NCBI GenBank assembly: GCA_964558235.1
Contig: CAZLCK010000020.1
Location: 1 to 24,988, forward strand
Direction of reading: 5' to 3'
Source: CAZLCK01 sp964558235
GTDB lineage: Bacteria > Actinomycetota > Coriobacteriia > Coriobacteriales > CADBOM01
Length of the DNA: 24,988 nt
Shown here piece by piece: positions 16,322 through 22,880 of this stretch; the stretch's first letter is position 1, and each line of letters starts with the position of its first letter. The position numbers and the translations under genes are program-made. The notes under the pieces were generated by a model. The model was given only the letters and a program-made list of their open reading frames with translations. It did no database searches and was not told where the DNA came from.

Positions 16322-17239
16322 ATGAATACAATCGATGCTGCTTTGCTAGAGCAAATTGCTAATATTCATTCCCGTCCAACTGGGGCGTTTAATATTAGAA
16401 AAGATGGAGAGCTCCTCGAGCGTCACTCTAGCGCAAATATTGAGATTCAAACTTTAAGTGATAACCCTGGAATTGATATCTATATCAAGCCAGGTACAAA
16501 GGGCGAAACAGTTCATATCCCAGTTATCATTACCAAAAGTGGAATTAAAGATGTTGTCTATAACAACTTTCACATTGGAGATGATTGTGATGTAACGATC
16601 GTTGCAGGTTGTGGCATTCACAATTCTGGCGATGAGGCTAGTGAGCATGACGGTATTCATACCTTCTATGTTGGAAAAAATGCAAAGGTATACTACGTTG
16701 AAAAGCACTACGGCGAAGGTGATGGCAAAGGAGATAGAATCCTTAACCCTGTAACAAATGTTATTCAGGAAGAGGGCTCAACTTGCGAGATGGTTATGGA
16801 GCAGATTAAGGGTGTTACATCTACTGTCCGTAAGACAAGTGCAACTTTGGGGCCTAGAGCTAAGCTCATCATTACTGAGAAACTGTTTACTCACGGTGAT
16901 CAAACTGCACAATCTGATCTCGACCTCATAATGCAGGGTGAGGATTCTTCTGTGCAAGTTGTTTCAAGAAGTGTTGCAAGAGATAATTCTTCACAGATTT
17001 TCTTCCCACTTGTTACAGGCGAGGCTCGTTGTACTGGTCATGTTCAGTGCGACTCGATCATTATGGATAATGCAACCGTTAAATCTGTTCCAGGAATCAA
17101 TGCTAAGAGCGAAGATGCAATGCTTATGCACGAGGCTGCAATTGGAAAGATCGCTGGAGATCAGCTTATCAAACTTGAAACTTTAGGTCTTACTGAGGAG
17201 GAGGCTGAAGAGAGAATTCTCGAGGACTTCTTATCGTAA
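16322..17239 (+). CDS. Short SufB/SufD-like Fe-S scaffold (SmsB-like)
   Basis: Partner of SufC in a probable SufBC-type scaffold complex; 305 residues, far shorter than E. coli SufB (495) or SufD (423). The beta-helix core is recognisable from VYYVEKHYGEGDGKGDRI and the C-terminal region GEARCTGHVQCDSIIMDNA, followed by MHEAAIGKIAGDQL, the usual SufB/D end. Candidate cluster ligands are Cys237, His240, Cys243 and His270/Glu271; this is read from position, not proven. GGGGGAG precedes ATG 16322. The two-gene layout and size fit the SUF-like minimal system (SmsCB) described in methanogens and other anaerobes. It could be annotated as SufD family by default. Confidence 0.85.
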   Translation: MNTIDAALLEQIANIHSRPTGAFNIRKDGELLERHSSANIEIQTLSDNPGIDIYIKPGTKGETVHIPVIITKSGIKDVVYNNFHIGDDCDVTIVAGCGIHNSGDEASEHDGIHTFYVGKNAKVYYVEKHYGEGDGKGDRILNPVTNVIQEEGSTCEMVMEQIKGVTSTVRKTSATLGPRAKLIITEKLFTHGDQTAQSDLDLIMQGEDSSVQVVSRSVARDNSSQIFFPLVTGEARCTGHVQCDSIIMDNATVKSVPGINAKSEDAMLMHEAAIGKIAGDQLIKLETLGLTEEEAEERILEDFLS

Positions 17240-17286
17240 GGACTTGCTTTTATAGCTCTATCCAGCAAAATAGTATTTAAAAAACG

Positions 17287-17327
17287 AAGCCACAGTAATT
17301 TAATAGCAAAAGACTGTGGCTTTGTTA
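17287..17327 (+). terminator. Rho-independent terminator after the suf-like pair
   Basis: AAGCCACAGT (17287-17296) pairs perfectly with ACTGTGGCTT (17313-17322) around a 16-base loop, followed by TTTGTT. It closes the sufC/sufB-like transcript. Confidence 0.75.
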
Positions 17328-17361
17328 AATGTGTGAGAGGACGGCGTGTTAGCTAATGCTA

Positions 17362-17390
17362 ATGACATGCCTTACTCGATCTAGTATGAC
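17362..17390 (+). promoter_or_regulatory. Candidate promoter for the methyltransferase gene
   Basis: ATGACA (17362-17367) and TATGAC (17385-17390) are separated by 17 bases and match the -35 and -10 consensus at five and four of six positions. They lie just after the suf terminator and 55 bases before the methyltransferase start. Confidence 0.35.
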
Positions 17391-17444
17391 TAAAATGCAG
17401 ATAAACATTTATGGATAGCTTGGTATGAGGAATGGAGAAGAGCT

Positions 17445-18281
17445 TTGATTCCAAAATATGAGAATTTTGATTGGCGTAATGCTTGGGTAGAACTACAGAA
17501 AGATAGAGGTTCCACTCCAAGTTCTGATTCATGGGATGCTCGGGCAGAATCTTTTGCAAAGCGTAATGTCTCATCCTATACAACGACATTTTTAGAGTTC
17601 TTGAAGCTAGAACAAGGCCAGTCAGTGCTGGATATGGGGTGTGGCACGGGCGAAATTGCACTTGCTCTTGCAAAACAGGGGCACAAAGTTTTAGCCGTTG
17701 ATTTTTCCGATGGAATGCTTGGATATCTAAAACAATACATTCACGATGACGGAGTTGAAGATCTTATTACTCCCATAAAAGCGTCCTGGTCAGATTCTTG
17801 GGAACAAAAGGGGATTTACGAAAAGTCGGTCGATGTTGCTATTGCATCCAGATCGATTATGGTGGACGACTTGGGTGAAGCGATCGACAAGCTTTCAGCG
17901 AGTGCAAAAGTCAAAGTGGCTGTAACATTATCTACTGGCTGCACTCCATCAGAAGACAGAAACCTCCTTAGTGCAATCGGACGTAAGTCGGTAGGCGAGT
18001 ATGATGTCCCTTATTGTTTTAATATTTTGTATTCGATGGGATATCGTCCAGAAATTCGTTATATCGATTATGACAAAGATTGCACATATGCGAGCTTAGA
18101 CGAAGCTGTAGCCGACATGACCAAGCGTATCAAAAACATTACTCCAAACGAGATGAAACTTGCGCGTGACTACGCAAAGGAAGTTTTAAAGCCTATCGAT
18201 CCAAATAACTCTAAAGCTTATGGATATACACTTGAATATAAGCGTGTATCTAAATGGGCATTTATCTCGTGGGAGGTCTAG
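17445..18281 (+). CDS. Class I SAM-dependent methyltransferase, substrate unknown
   Basis: Cytosolic methyltransferase with a Rossmann-like fold; 278 residues from TTG 17445, with GGAG seven bases upstream. SAM-binding motif I is VLDMGCGTG (residues 61-69), followed by the acidic ribose contact VDFS near residue 86. The N-terminal WDARAESFAKR and the C-terminal half do not point to a known substrate. The gene is a single unit, between the suf terminator and metF. A role in cofactor, quinone-like or small-molecule methylation cannot be chosen from sequence. Confidence 0.8.
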   Translation: MIPKYENFDWRNAWVELQKDRGSTPSSDSWDARAESFAKRNVSSYTTTFLEFLKLEQGQSVLDMGCGTGEIALALAKQGHKVLAVDFSDGMLGYLKQYIHDDGVEDLITPIKASWSDSWEQKGIYEKSVDVAIASRSIMVDDLGEAIDKLSASAKVKVAVTLSTGCTPSEDRNLLSAIGRKSVGEYDVPYCFNILYSMGYRPEIRYIDYDKDCTYASLDEAVADMTKRIKNITPNEMKLARDYAKEVLKPIDPNNSKAYGYTLEYKRVSKWAFISWEV

Positions 18282-18320
18282 TCCTTAAGGGACTACTCCC
18301 ACAGGAGGCCTAGTCCTATC
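18269..18320 (+). repeat. Hairpin and direct repeat across the methyltransferase stop codon
   Basis: GTGGGAG (18269-18275) with CTCCCAC (18296-18302) and TAGTCC (18279-18284) with GGACTA (18290-18295) form one long stem with a three-base bulge and a TTAAG loop. The stem includes the stop codon. A direct repeat of GGAGGYCTAGTCCT lies at about 18272-18285 and 18304-18317. No U-run follows, so termination is uncertain. The remaining bases to 18540 are AT-rich without a recognised riboswitch. Confidence 0.5.
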
Positions 18321-18540
18321 TAAGCTTGTTCTTGATGCATTCCACTATTAACTTAGTTCCTATATCATCGAGAGATTATTATGTTAATATTTGTATGGTT
18401 TGATCGGTGAATATGTAAATCGGGTAGCTTCGTTGAGGGTAATTTTTGCTAGCGATTTCTCTTTTTGTGTCGCGAAAGTTACGTAAAAAGGCTACATGTC
18501 TATTTTGATGTAAATAATAGATTAGGGAGTAGAGGGAAAA

Positions 18541-20139
18541 ATGGAGAATGGATTGGCAGAGGCTCTGCGTAACAAGGAATTTGTGATTACTTATGAGCTT
18601 ATTCCTGGTAGAGGAGCCAATGAAGAGACGCAGGAAAAGATGATGGAAGAGGCTAGGGAGCTTGTCACCAACAAGCGTATTCATGCTCTATCTATCACAG
18701 ATAATCCAAGTGGAAATCCTGCTCTACTTGCAGATGTATTTGCTCAAGATGTTATGAATCTTGGCGCCACTCCACTGGTGCACTTTACATGCAAGGATAG
18801 AAGTCGCAATCAAATCGAGAGTCAGCTAGATGGTCTTGAGCGCTTGGGCATTCAAAACATTTTGTGCATGACCGGTGACTATCCTATTAGTGGATACAAT
18901 GGCTGTTCAAAACCTGTTTTTGATATCGATTCTGTACAGCTTATACAGCAAGTTTCTGCTATGAACGAGGGCTTAAGCTATCCTGCACGCGGCGGAGTCG
19001 CACATCAAAAGCCAACGCACTTTGTTCCTGGTGCGGTAGTCAATCCATTTAAGTACACCGAGGGTGAGCTTATTCCTCAATATGACAAGCTCTATAAGAA
19101 GTGCTTTGCGGGTGTTAAATTCCTCATTAGCCAGATCGGCTTTGACGTTCGTAAGATGGAAGAACTGCTCATGGTCATGAATGAGCAGGGTTACGGAGAT
19201 GTTCCTGTTTTAGCTAACATCTTTGTCTTGCCAGCCGGTGTTGCCAAGTCTATGAATGCCGGTAACTTCCCAGGCTGTATCGTTACGGACGAACTTTTGG
19301 CAGTCATCCAAGAAGAGGCTAAGGCAGAGGATAAGGGCAAAGAAGCTCGTGTCATGCGAGCTGCCAAGCTCGTAGCAGTTGCCAAGGGTCTTGGATATTC
19401 TGGAGTTCACATCGGTGGCATTGGGCTTACTCCAGAGATGGCAAATTATATCATTGAGAAGTCTGAGGAGCTTGCAGACAATTGGATGGAGTATACGCGC
19501 GAATTCCATTATGGCGTTAAGGATGGCTTCTATCTATATAAGCAAGATCCTGAGACCGGTTTAAATCTTAAAGAGCATACCCAACTAGCTCCCGCTAGAA
19601 ATGATCGTGCTGTTCAAAAAACTTACAGATTAGCAAGAATCTTCCACAAGTTTATGTTTACTCCTGGTAAGAAGTTCTTCCCATTCATGCAATGGTTTAT
19701 GTATCGCAAGGAGCTTAAGCATGGGCCAAATAGGCATCATCCAATTGAGCACACCGGAAAATCATTCCTCTTTGGATGCATGGATTGCGGAGATTGTGGA
19801 TTGCCAAGCACTGCTTATGTTTGCCCAATGACACAGTGTCCAAAGTGTCAACGTAACGGACCGTGCGGAGGAAGTCATGGAGGTGAGGGCTGGTGCGAAG
19901 TTTATCCTGGCGAGCGTCTTTGCATCTTCTACAGGGCATATCATAGACTCCGTAAATATGGTGAGGAGGAGAAGCTTGTTGGATACATTGCTCCTCCAAA
20001 CAACTGGGAACTCTTTGGCGGATCACCATGGGCAGCATACTTCTTAGGTAGGGATAACATCCAGCGCAGGATTTATCTAAACAGCAGCCTAAGGCATGAA
20101 ACTCCAGATCCTTATGTGCCAAAGAAGGATAGAAAGTAA
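18541..20139 (+). CDS. metF: Methylenetetrahydrofolate reductase fused to MetV-like domain
   Basis: Reduces methylene-THF to methyl-THF; cytosolic, 532 residues. The N-terminal MetF barrel (about 1-310) has ITYELIPGRG, with Glu19 where MetF has its catalytic Glu, and ILCMTGDYP, matching the FAD/folate-binding Asp loop. The C-terminal part (about 395-490) carries a cysteine-rich block starting at Cys413 (GCMDCGDCG, then CPMTQCPKCQ, NGPCGG, GWCE and RLCIF). It corresponds to the MTHFR C-terminal/MetV family, which in acetogens is a separate Zn or Fe-S subunit needed by MetF. AGGGAGTAGAGGG precedes ATG 18541. It converges on the fhs-fchA-folD unit. Confidence 0.92.
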   Translation: MENGLAEALRNKEFVITYELIPGRGANEETQEKMMEEARELVTNKRIHALSITDNPSGNPALLADVFAQDVMNLGATPLVHFTCKDRSRNQIESQLDGLERLGIQNILCMTGDYPISGYNGCSKPVFDIDSVQLIQQVSAMNEGLSYPARGGVAHQKPTHFVPGAVVNPFKYTEGELIPQYDKLYKKCFAGVKFLISQIGFDVRKMEELLMVMNEQGYGDVPVLANIFVLPAGVAKSMNAGNFPGCIVTDELLAVIQEEAKAEDKGKEARVMRAAKLVAVAKGLGYSGVHIGGIGLTPEMANYIIEKSEELADNWMEYTREFHYGVKDGFYLYKQDPETGLNLKEHTQLAPARNDRAVQKTYRLARIFHKFMFTPGKKFFPFMQWFMYRKELKHGPNRHHPIEHTGKSFLFGCMDCGDCGLPSTAYVCPMTQCPKCQRNGPCGGSHGGEGWCEVYPGERLCIFYRAYHRLRKYGEEEKLVGYIAPPNNWELFGGSPWAAYFLGRDNIQRRIYLNSSLRHETPDPYVPKKDRK

Positions 20140-20171
20140 ATGTGCGCTTATGCGCTTAAAGTGCGATAGTT

Positions 20172-20252
20172 TGACATATGGTGGCGTGCGTGTAAGACAC
20201 ACTGATATACGATAGCGTGTATGTCGGGCACGCCTCGCCATAATCTGACATA
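20172..20252 (+). repeat. Hairpin-rich element in the metF 3' region flanked by direct repeats
   Basis: TATGG-T-GGCGTGC (20177-20189) pairs with GCACGCC-TCG-CCATA (20228-20242) to form 7 plus 5 base pairs with an internal loop. Inside lie two small hairpins: GTGT/ACAC (20190-20200) and ATATAC/GTGTAT (20205-20222), giving a three-way junction. The 7-base direct repeat TGACATA is at 20172-20178 and 20246-20252. Possible readings are a structured 3' UTR, a small RNA or a miniature repetitive element with target-site duplication. None is proven. Confidence 0.5.
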
Positions 20253-20278
20253 CGTTATTCGTTTTATGTTCAGCGCAT

Positions 20279-20315
20279 GAAAAAGGGTCGAATCTATATT
20301 AGATTCGACCCTTTG
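20279..20315. terminator. Bidirectional terminator between metF and the folate operon
   Basis: AAAGGGTCGAATCT (20282-20295) and AGATTCGACCCTTT (20301-20314) form a perfect 14-bp stem with loop ATATT. Read on the - strand it is followed by TTTTT-C; on the + strand the run is only TTT. It serves both convergent transcripts, with the stronger U-tract for the - strand operon. Confidence 0.85.
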
Positions 20316-20365
20316 AATTATCTATTAAACTAAACTTCTAACAGATAAACTCCAAAGCGATTAAG

Positions 20366-21181
20366 TTACTTGGTCTCGACTGGTCCAAAGACACCCTCAC
20401 GGAATGCGGTTATGTATTCCAAAGCCATTTCGTCAACGCCTAGAAGAGCATTAGCAGCATACATAACACCTTGGAAGTCGCGATTTAGTGGGTCGATGAT
20501 TGCTGAGTCCATACCAGCTTGCATGGCCAAAACTAGGAAGGCCATATTGATCATCTTGCGGCATGGAAGACCAAACGAGATGTTGGATAGACCAGATGTG
20601 ATATGAATGTTAGGAATCTCCTTCTTAACTGCACGGCAAACCTCAGCAAAGGTAAGAAGTGACTCTTCATTTGCGCCTAGGGTCTCTACTAGTGGGTCGA
20701 TATAGACACGCTCAGGAGCGATATCATATTTTTCCATCTGCTTGGCGATTTGATGGAAGACGTCGATACGTCCCTCAGCATCGCTAGGAATACCATTGTT
20801 GTCGCATAGAAGTGCAACTACTCCCCAGTCGGTTCCCTGGATGGCTGGCAAAACAACGTCGCACTTGTTGCCCTCCATAGAGATGGAGTTAATAATTCCT
20901 GGCTTGTTACAAAATTCCATAGCAGAGATGCAGATCTCTGGGCTTGGTGAGTCGATACAAATTGGCAGATCAGACTCTTCTTGGATTAGGCCAATCAACC
21001 ACTTTTGATAGTCGAGCTCGCCCTCGTTACGAGATGCACAGCAGTCGAGATAATCTGCTCCGGCCTCGGTCTGTGCCTTGGCGAGGTAGCGGATATAAGC
21101 CTCATCGCGCTCATCGATTGCCTTGCTGGTCTTAGGGATAGAACCGTTGACCTTCTCGCCGATGATAATCATGCCTTCCAT
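20366..21181 (-). CDS. Pterin-binding methyltetrahydrofolate methyltransferase (AcsE-like)
   Basis: Methyl transfer between methyl-THF and a corrinoid protein (AcsE, MtgA or MtvA type); cytosolic barrel of the pterin-binding family, 271 residues. The start has AGGAGG six bases upstream of ATG 21181. Family features include MIIIGEKVNGS, CASRNEGEL, the folate-binding Asp77 in CIDSPSPE, YIDPLVETLG and Asn200 in SGLSNISFGLP, which corresponds to AcsE Asn199. Dihydropteroate synthase is unlikely because of length, AcsE-type motifs and context. It is the last gene of the - strand C1 run. No corrinoid protein, CODH/ACS or demethylase is in the window, so the acceptor is unknown. Confidence 0.87.
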   Translation of the reverse strand: MEGMIIIGEKVNGSIPKTSKAIDERDEAYIRYLAKAQTEAGADYLDCCASRNEGELDYQKWLIGLIQEESDLPICIDSPSPEICISAMEFCNKPGIINSISMEGNKCDVVLPAIQGTDWGVVALLCDNNGIPSDAEGRIDVFHQIAKQMEKYDIAPERVYIDPLVETLGANEESLLTFAEVCRAVKKEIPNIHITSGLSNISFGLPCRKMINMAFLVLAMQAGMDSAIIDPLNRDFQGVMYAANALLGVDEMALEYITAFREGVFGPVETK

Positions 21182-21269
21182 TTAAATCCTCCTGTTGTCT
21201 TAAGCTGTCTAATCTAGACAATGCAGACTATAAAAATCCTGATATCTCAGGAAAATACCATATTGACTA

Positions 21270-21295
21270 GCAAGCCTAGTTTGATACTAGCTTGC
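21270..21295 (-). repeat. Inverted repeat at the folD stop codon
   Basis: GCAAGC-C-TAGT (21270-21280) pairs with ACTAGCTTGC (21286-21295) with one bulged base and a 5-base loop. The repeat includes the folD stop codon. No U-run is present, so it may only stabilise or process the mRNA between folD and the AcsE-like gene. Confidence 0.35.
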
Positions 21296-22144
21296 AGCCT
21301 TCTTTTTAGCAGAGTCTACAACATGGCTGATCAAAACGCTTGTTGTAACACTACCAACACCACCGGGAACAGGTGTAATGGCGCCTACGATTGGCTCAGC
21401 TTCCTCAAAGATAACATCTCCACAAAGCTTTTGCTTCTCGTCATTCCAACCAATTCCAACGTCGATGACGATTTGTCCTGCCTTGAAATATTCTGCTCCG
21501 ATGGTCTCCATCTTGCCAGCAGCAACAATCACAATGTCTGCCTCTTTGGTTACACTTGGCATATCGATAGTCCTGGTATGACAAATTGTAGGAGTTGCAT
21601 GCTTGTGCATAAGCATCATTGCAACTGGACGTCCAACAACAAGACTACGACCAATGATTGTTACGCGCTTGCCCTTTGGATCGATCTCATAATGATCCAG
21701 GATCTCCATGCATGCCTGAGCGGTACAAGGGGCAAAACCCTCTCCGCTGTTTGCAAATACACCAGCCATAGATCCAACAGTGATTCCGTCGATATCCTTA
21801 GATGGATCCATCATTGCAACGATTGGCTTGTCATCAAGATGTTTTGGAAGTGGACGGAACATCAATATTCCGTGGACATTATCGTCATTGTTTAGTTCGG
21901 AGAATGCCTTTTCAAGATCCTCTTGGGAGATATCTTCTGGCAATACAACGCTGCGAACACCTACTCCAACGCTTTCGGCTCGCTTTGTTGCACCACGCTC
22001 GTAAGAGACGTCGTCGCTACGCTCACCGACACGCAAAATTGCAAGTGTCGGGTTAATATTAGATGCCTTTAGAGCTTCAACTTCTCCGGCAATACGCTCA
22101 TTAAGAGCAGCTGCGACCTCTTTACCATCTAAGATCTTGGCCAT
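21287..22144 (-). CDS. folD: Methylenetetrahydrofolate dehydrogenase (FolD), cyclohydrolase residues replaced
   Basis: Interconverts methylene-THF and methenyl-THF; 285 residues from ATG 22144, which is six bases from GAGAGG. ATG 22147 gives one more residue and overlaps the fchA stop as TAATG. The NAD(P)-binding region GRSLVVGRPVAMMLMHKHATPTICHTRT is typical of FolD. Compared with E. coli FolD, alignment without gaps gives Ala52 for Lys54 (SYERGATKRA), Phe96 for Gln98 (GILMFRPLP instead of the QLPLP motif) and Asp119 for Asp121 (KDIDG). Lys54 and Gln98 are needed for cyclohydrolase activity, so the protein is predicted to be only a dehydrogenase, with FchA doing the other step. Cofactor preference is not visible. 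Confidence 0.9.
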   Translation of the reverse strand: MAKILDGKEVAAALNERIAGEVEALKASNINPTLAILRVGERSDDVSYERGATKRAESVGVGVRSVVLPEDISQEDLEKAFSELNNDDNVHGILMFRPLPKHLDDKPIVAMMDPSKDIDGITVGSMAGVFANSGEGFAPCTAQACMEILDHYEIDPKGKRVTIIGRSLVVGRPVAMMLMHKHATPTICHTRTIDMPSVTKEADIVIVAAGKMETIGAEYFKAGQIVIDVGIGWNDEKQKLCGDVIFEEAEPIVGAITPVPGGVGSVTTSVLISHVVDSAKKKAAS

Positions 22145-22146
22145 CA

Positions 22147-22767
22147 TTAACCTCTCAATCTATCGTAAACAGCCTGATAGGTTTCATCGGCCATCTTGCA
22201 ATACTTATCCAAAAGCTCATCCGCTTCTTTTTCAAGCTCAAGAGCATATTCGCGATTCTTCATAGTCTTGGTATTGATAAAGACGTTCAAAGAAGCGCCC
22301 TGCATAGCGGTCTTACAACAAATGACTCCAACTCCAACATCGGAGATCGCTATAGCAGAACCAATTTGGCTCATACGCTGATGGATCTCAATAGCCTTTC
22401 CTAAAACACGCATGATATCCATTGGAACACCGCAAGCAACTTTGAGTGCATTTTCCATAACTTCGTCACGAGTTGGATCGTCCTTAGGAATTCCATACGC
22501 CTTTGATAGTGGCTCAAATGCTTCTGCATCAGCATCAACTAGCTTTAGAAGCTCAAGTCTAATGGACTCACATTGCTCCATAAGCTCTTTGACTTCGTCT
22601 TCAACATCTGCATACTTTTGCTTTCCGACTGTGAGGTTTCCAACCATGTTACCAAGCGCAATTCCAACAGCGCCGACTAGTGCAGATGCACCACCGCCAC
22701 CAGGAACAGCATCCTTGGAAGCTAAAACTTCAGTAAAATCATTAACTTTAACTTCAACAAAACTCAT
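22147..22767 (-). CDS. fchA: Methenyltetrahydrofolate cyclohydrolase (FTCD C-terminal family)
   Basis: Interconverts methenyl-THF and 10-formyl-THF, the family of FchA and the formiminotransferase-cyclodeaminase C-terminal domain; 206 residues, all helical. The folate-binding loop is VPGGGGASALVG (residues 21-32), and the conserved acidic motif LVDADAEAF includes Asp78 and Asp80. The C-terminus includes KTMKNREYALELEKEADELL. The ATG at 22767 has an odd ribosome binding context: AGGA is only two bases away, while a better AAAGGAG is 14 bases away. It overlaps folD by one base, and fhs lies upstream. Cyclodeaminase activity on formimino-THF is the alternative, but a partner formiminotransferase is absent. 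Confidence 0.9.
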   Translation of the reverse strand: MSFVEVKVNDFTEVLASKDAVPGGGGASALVGAVGIALGNMVGNLTVGKQKYADVEDEVKELMEQCESIRLELLKLVDADAEAFEPLSKAYGIPKDDPTRDEVMENALKVACGVPMDIMRVLGKAIEIHQRMSQIGSAIAISDVGVGVICCKTAMQGASLNVFINTKTMKNREYALELEKEADELLDKYCKMADETYQAVYDRLRG

Positions 22768-22817
22768 AGTCCTATCAAATACTCCTTTATAGATTCTTTT
22801 AGTACCAGTTCAGTAGC

Positions 22818-22859
22818 ATATGGGGTCTATGTTTTATACCTGAAGCATAGACCCCATAT
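22818..22859 (-). other. Intercistronic hairpin between fhs and fchA
   Basis: ATATGGGGTCTATG (22818-22831) and CATAGACCCCATAT (22846-22859) form a perfect 14-bp stem with a 14-base loop. Neither strand has a U-run after it, so it is not a normal terminator. It may block 3' exonucleases and raise the level of fhs mRNA over fchA-folD, or attenuate read-through. Confidence 0.55.
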
Positions 22860-22880
22860 CAAAATAGTTACTATGTAGGA

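Noticed and set aside
18282..18540. Cobalamin, SAM or THF riboswitch before metF
   Set aside because: The B12 box and the other hallmark sequences of these riboswitches are not visible.
21221..21895. 224-codon + strand frame opposite folD
   Set aside because: Composition (Cys, Asn, Thr and His rich) is that of an antisense shadow, and FolD motifs on the - strand are unambiguous.
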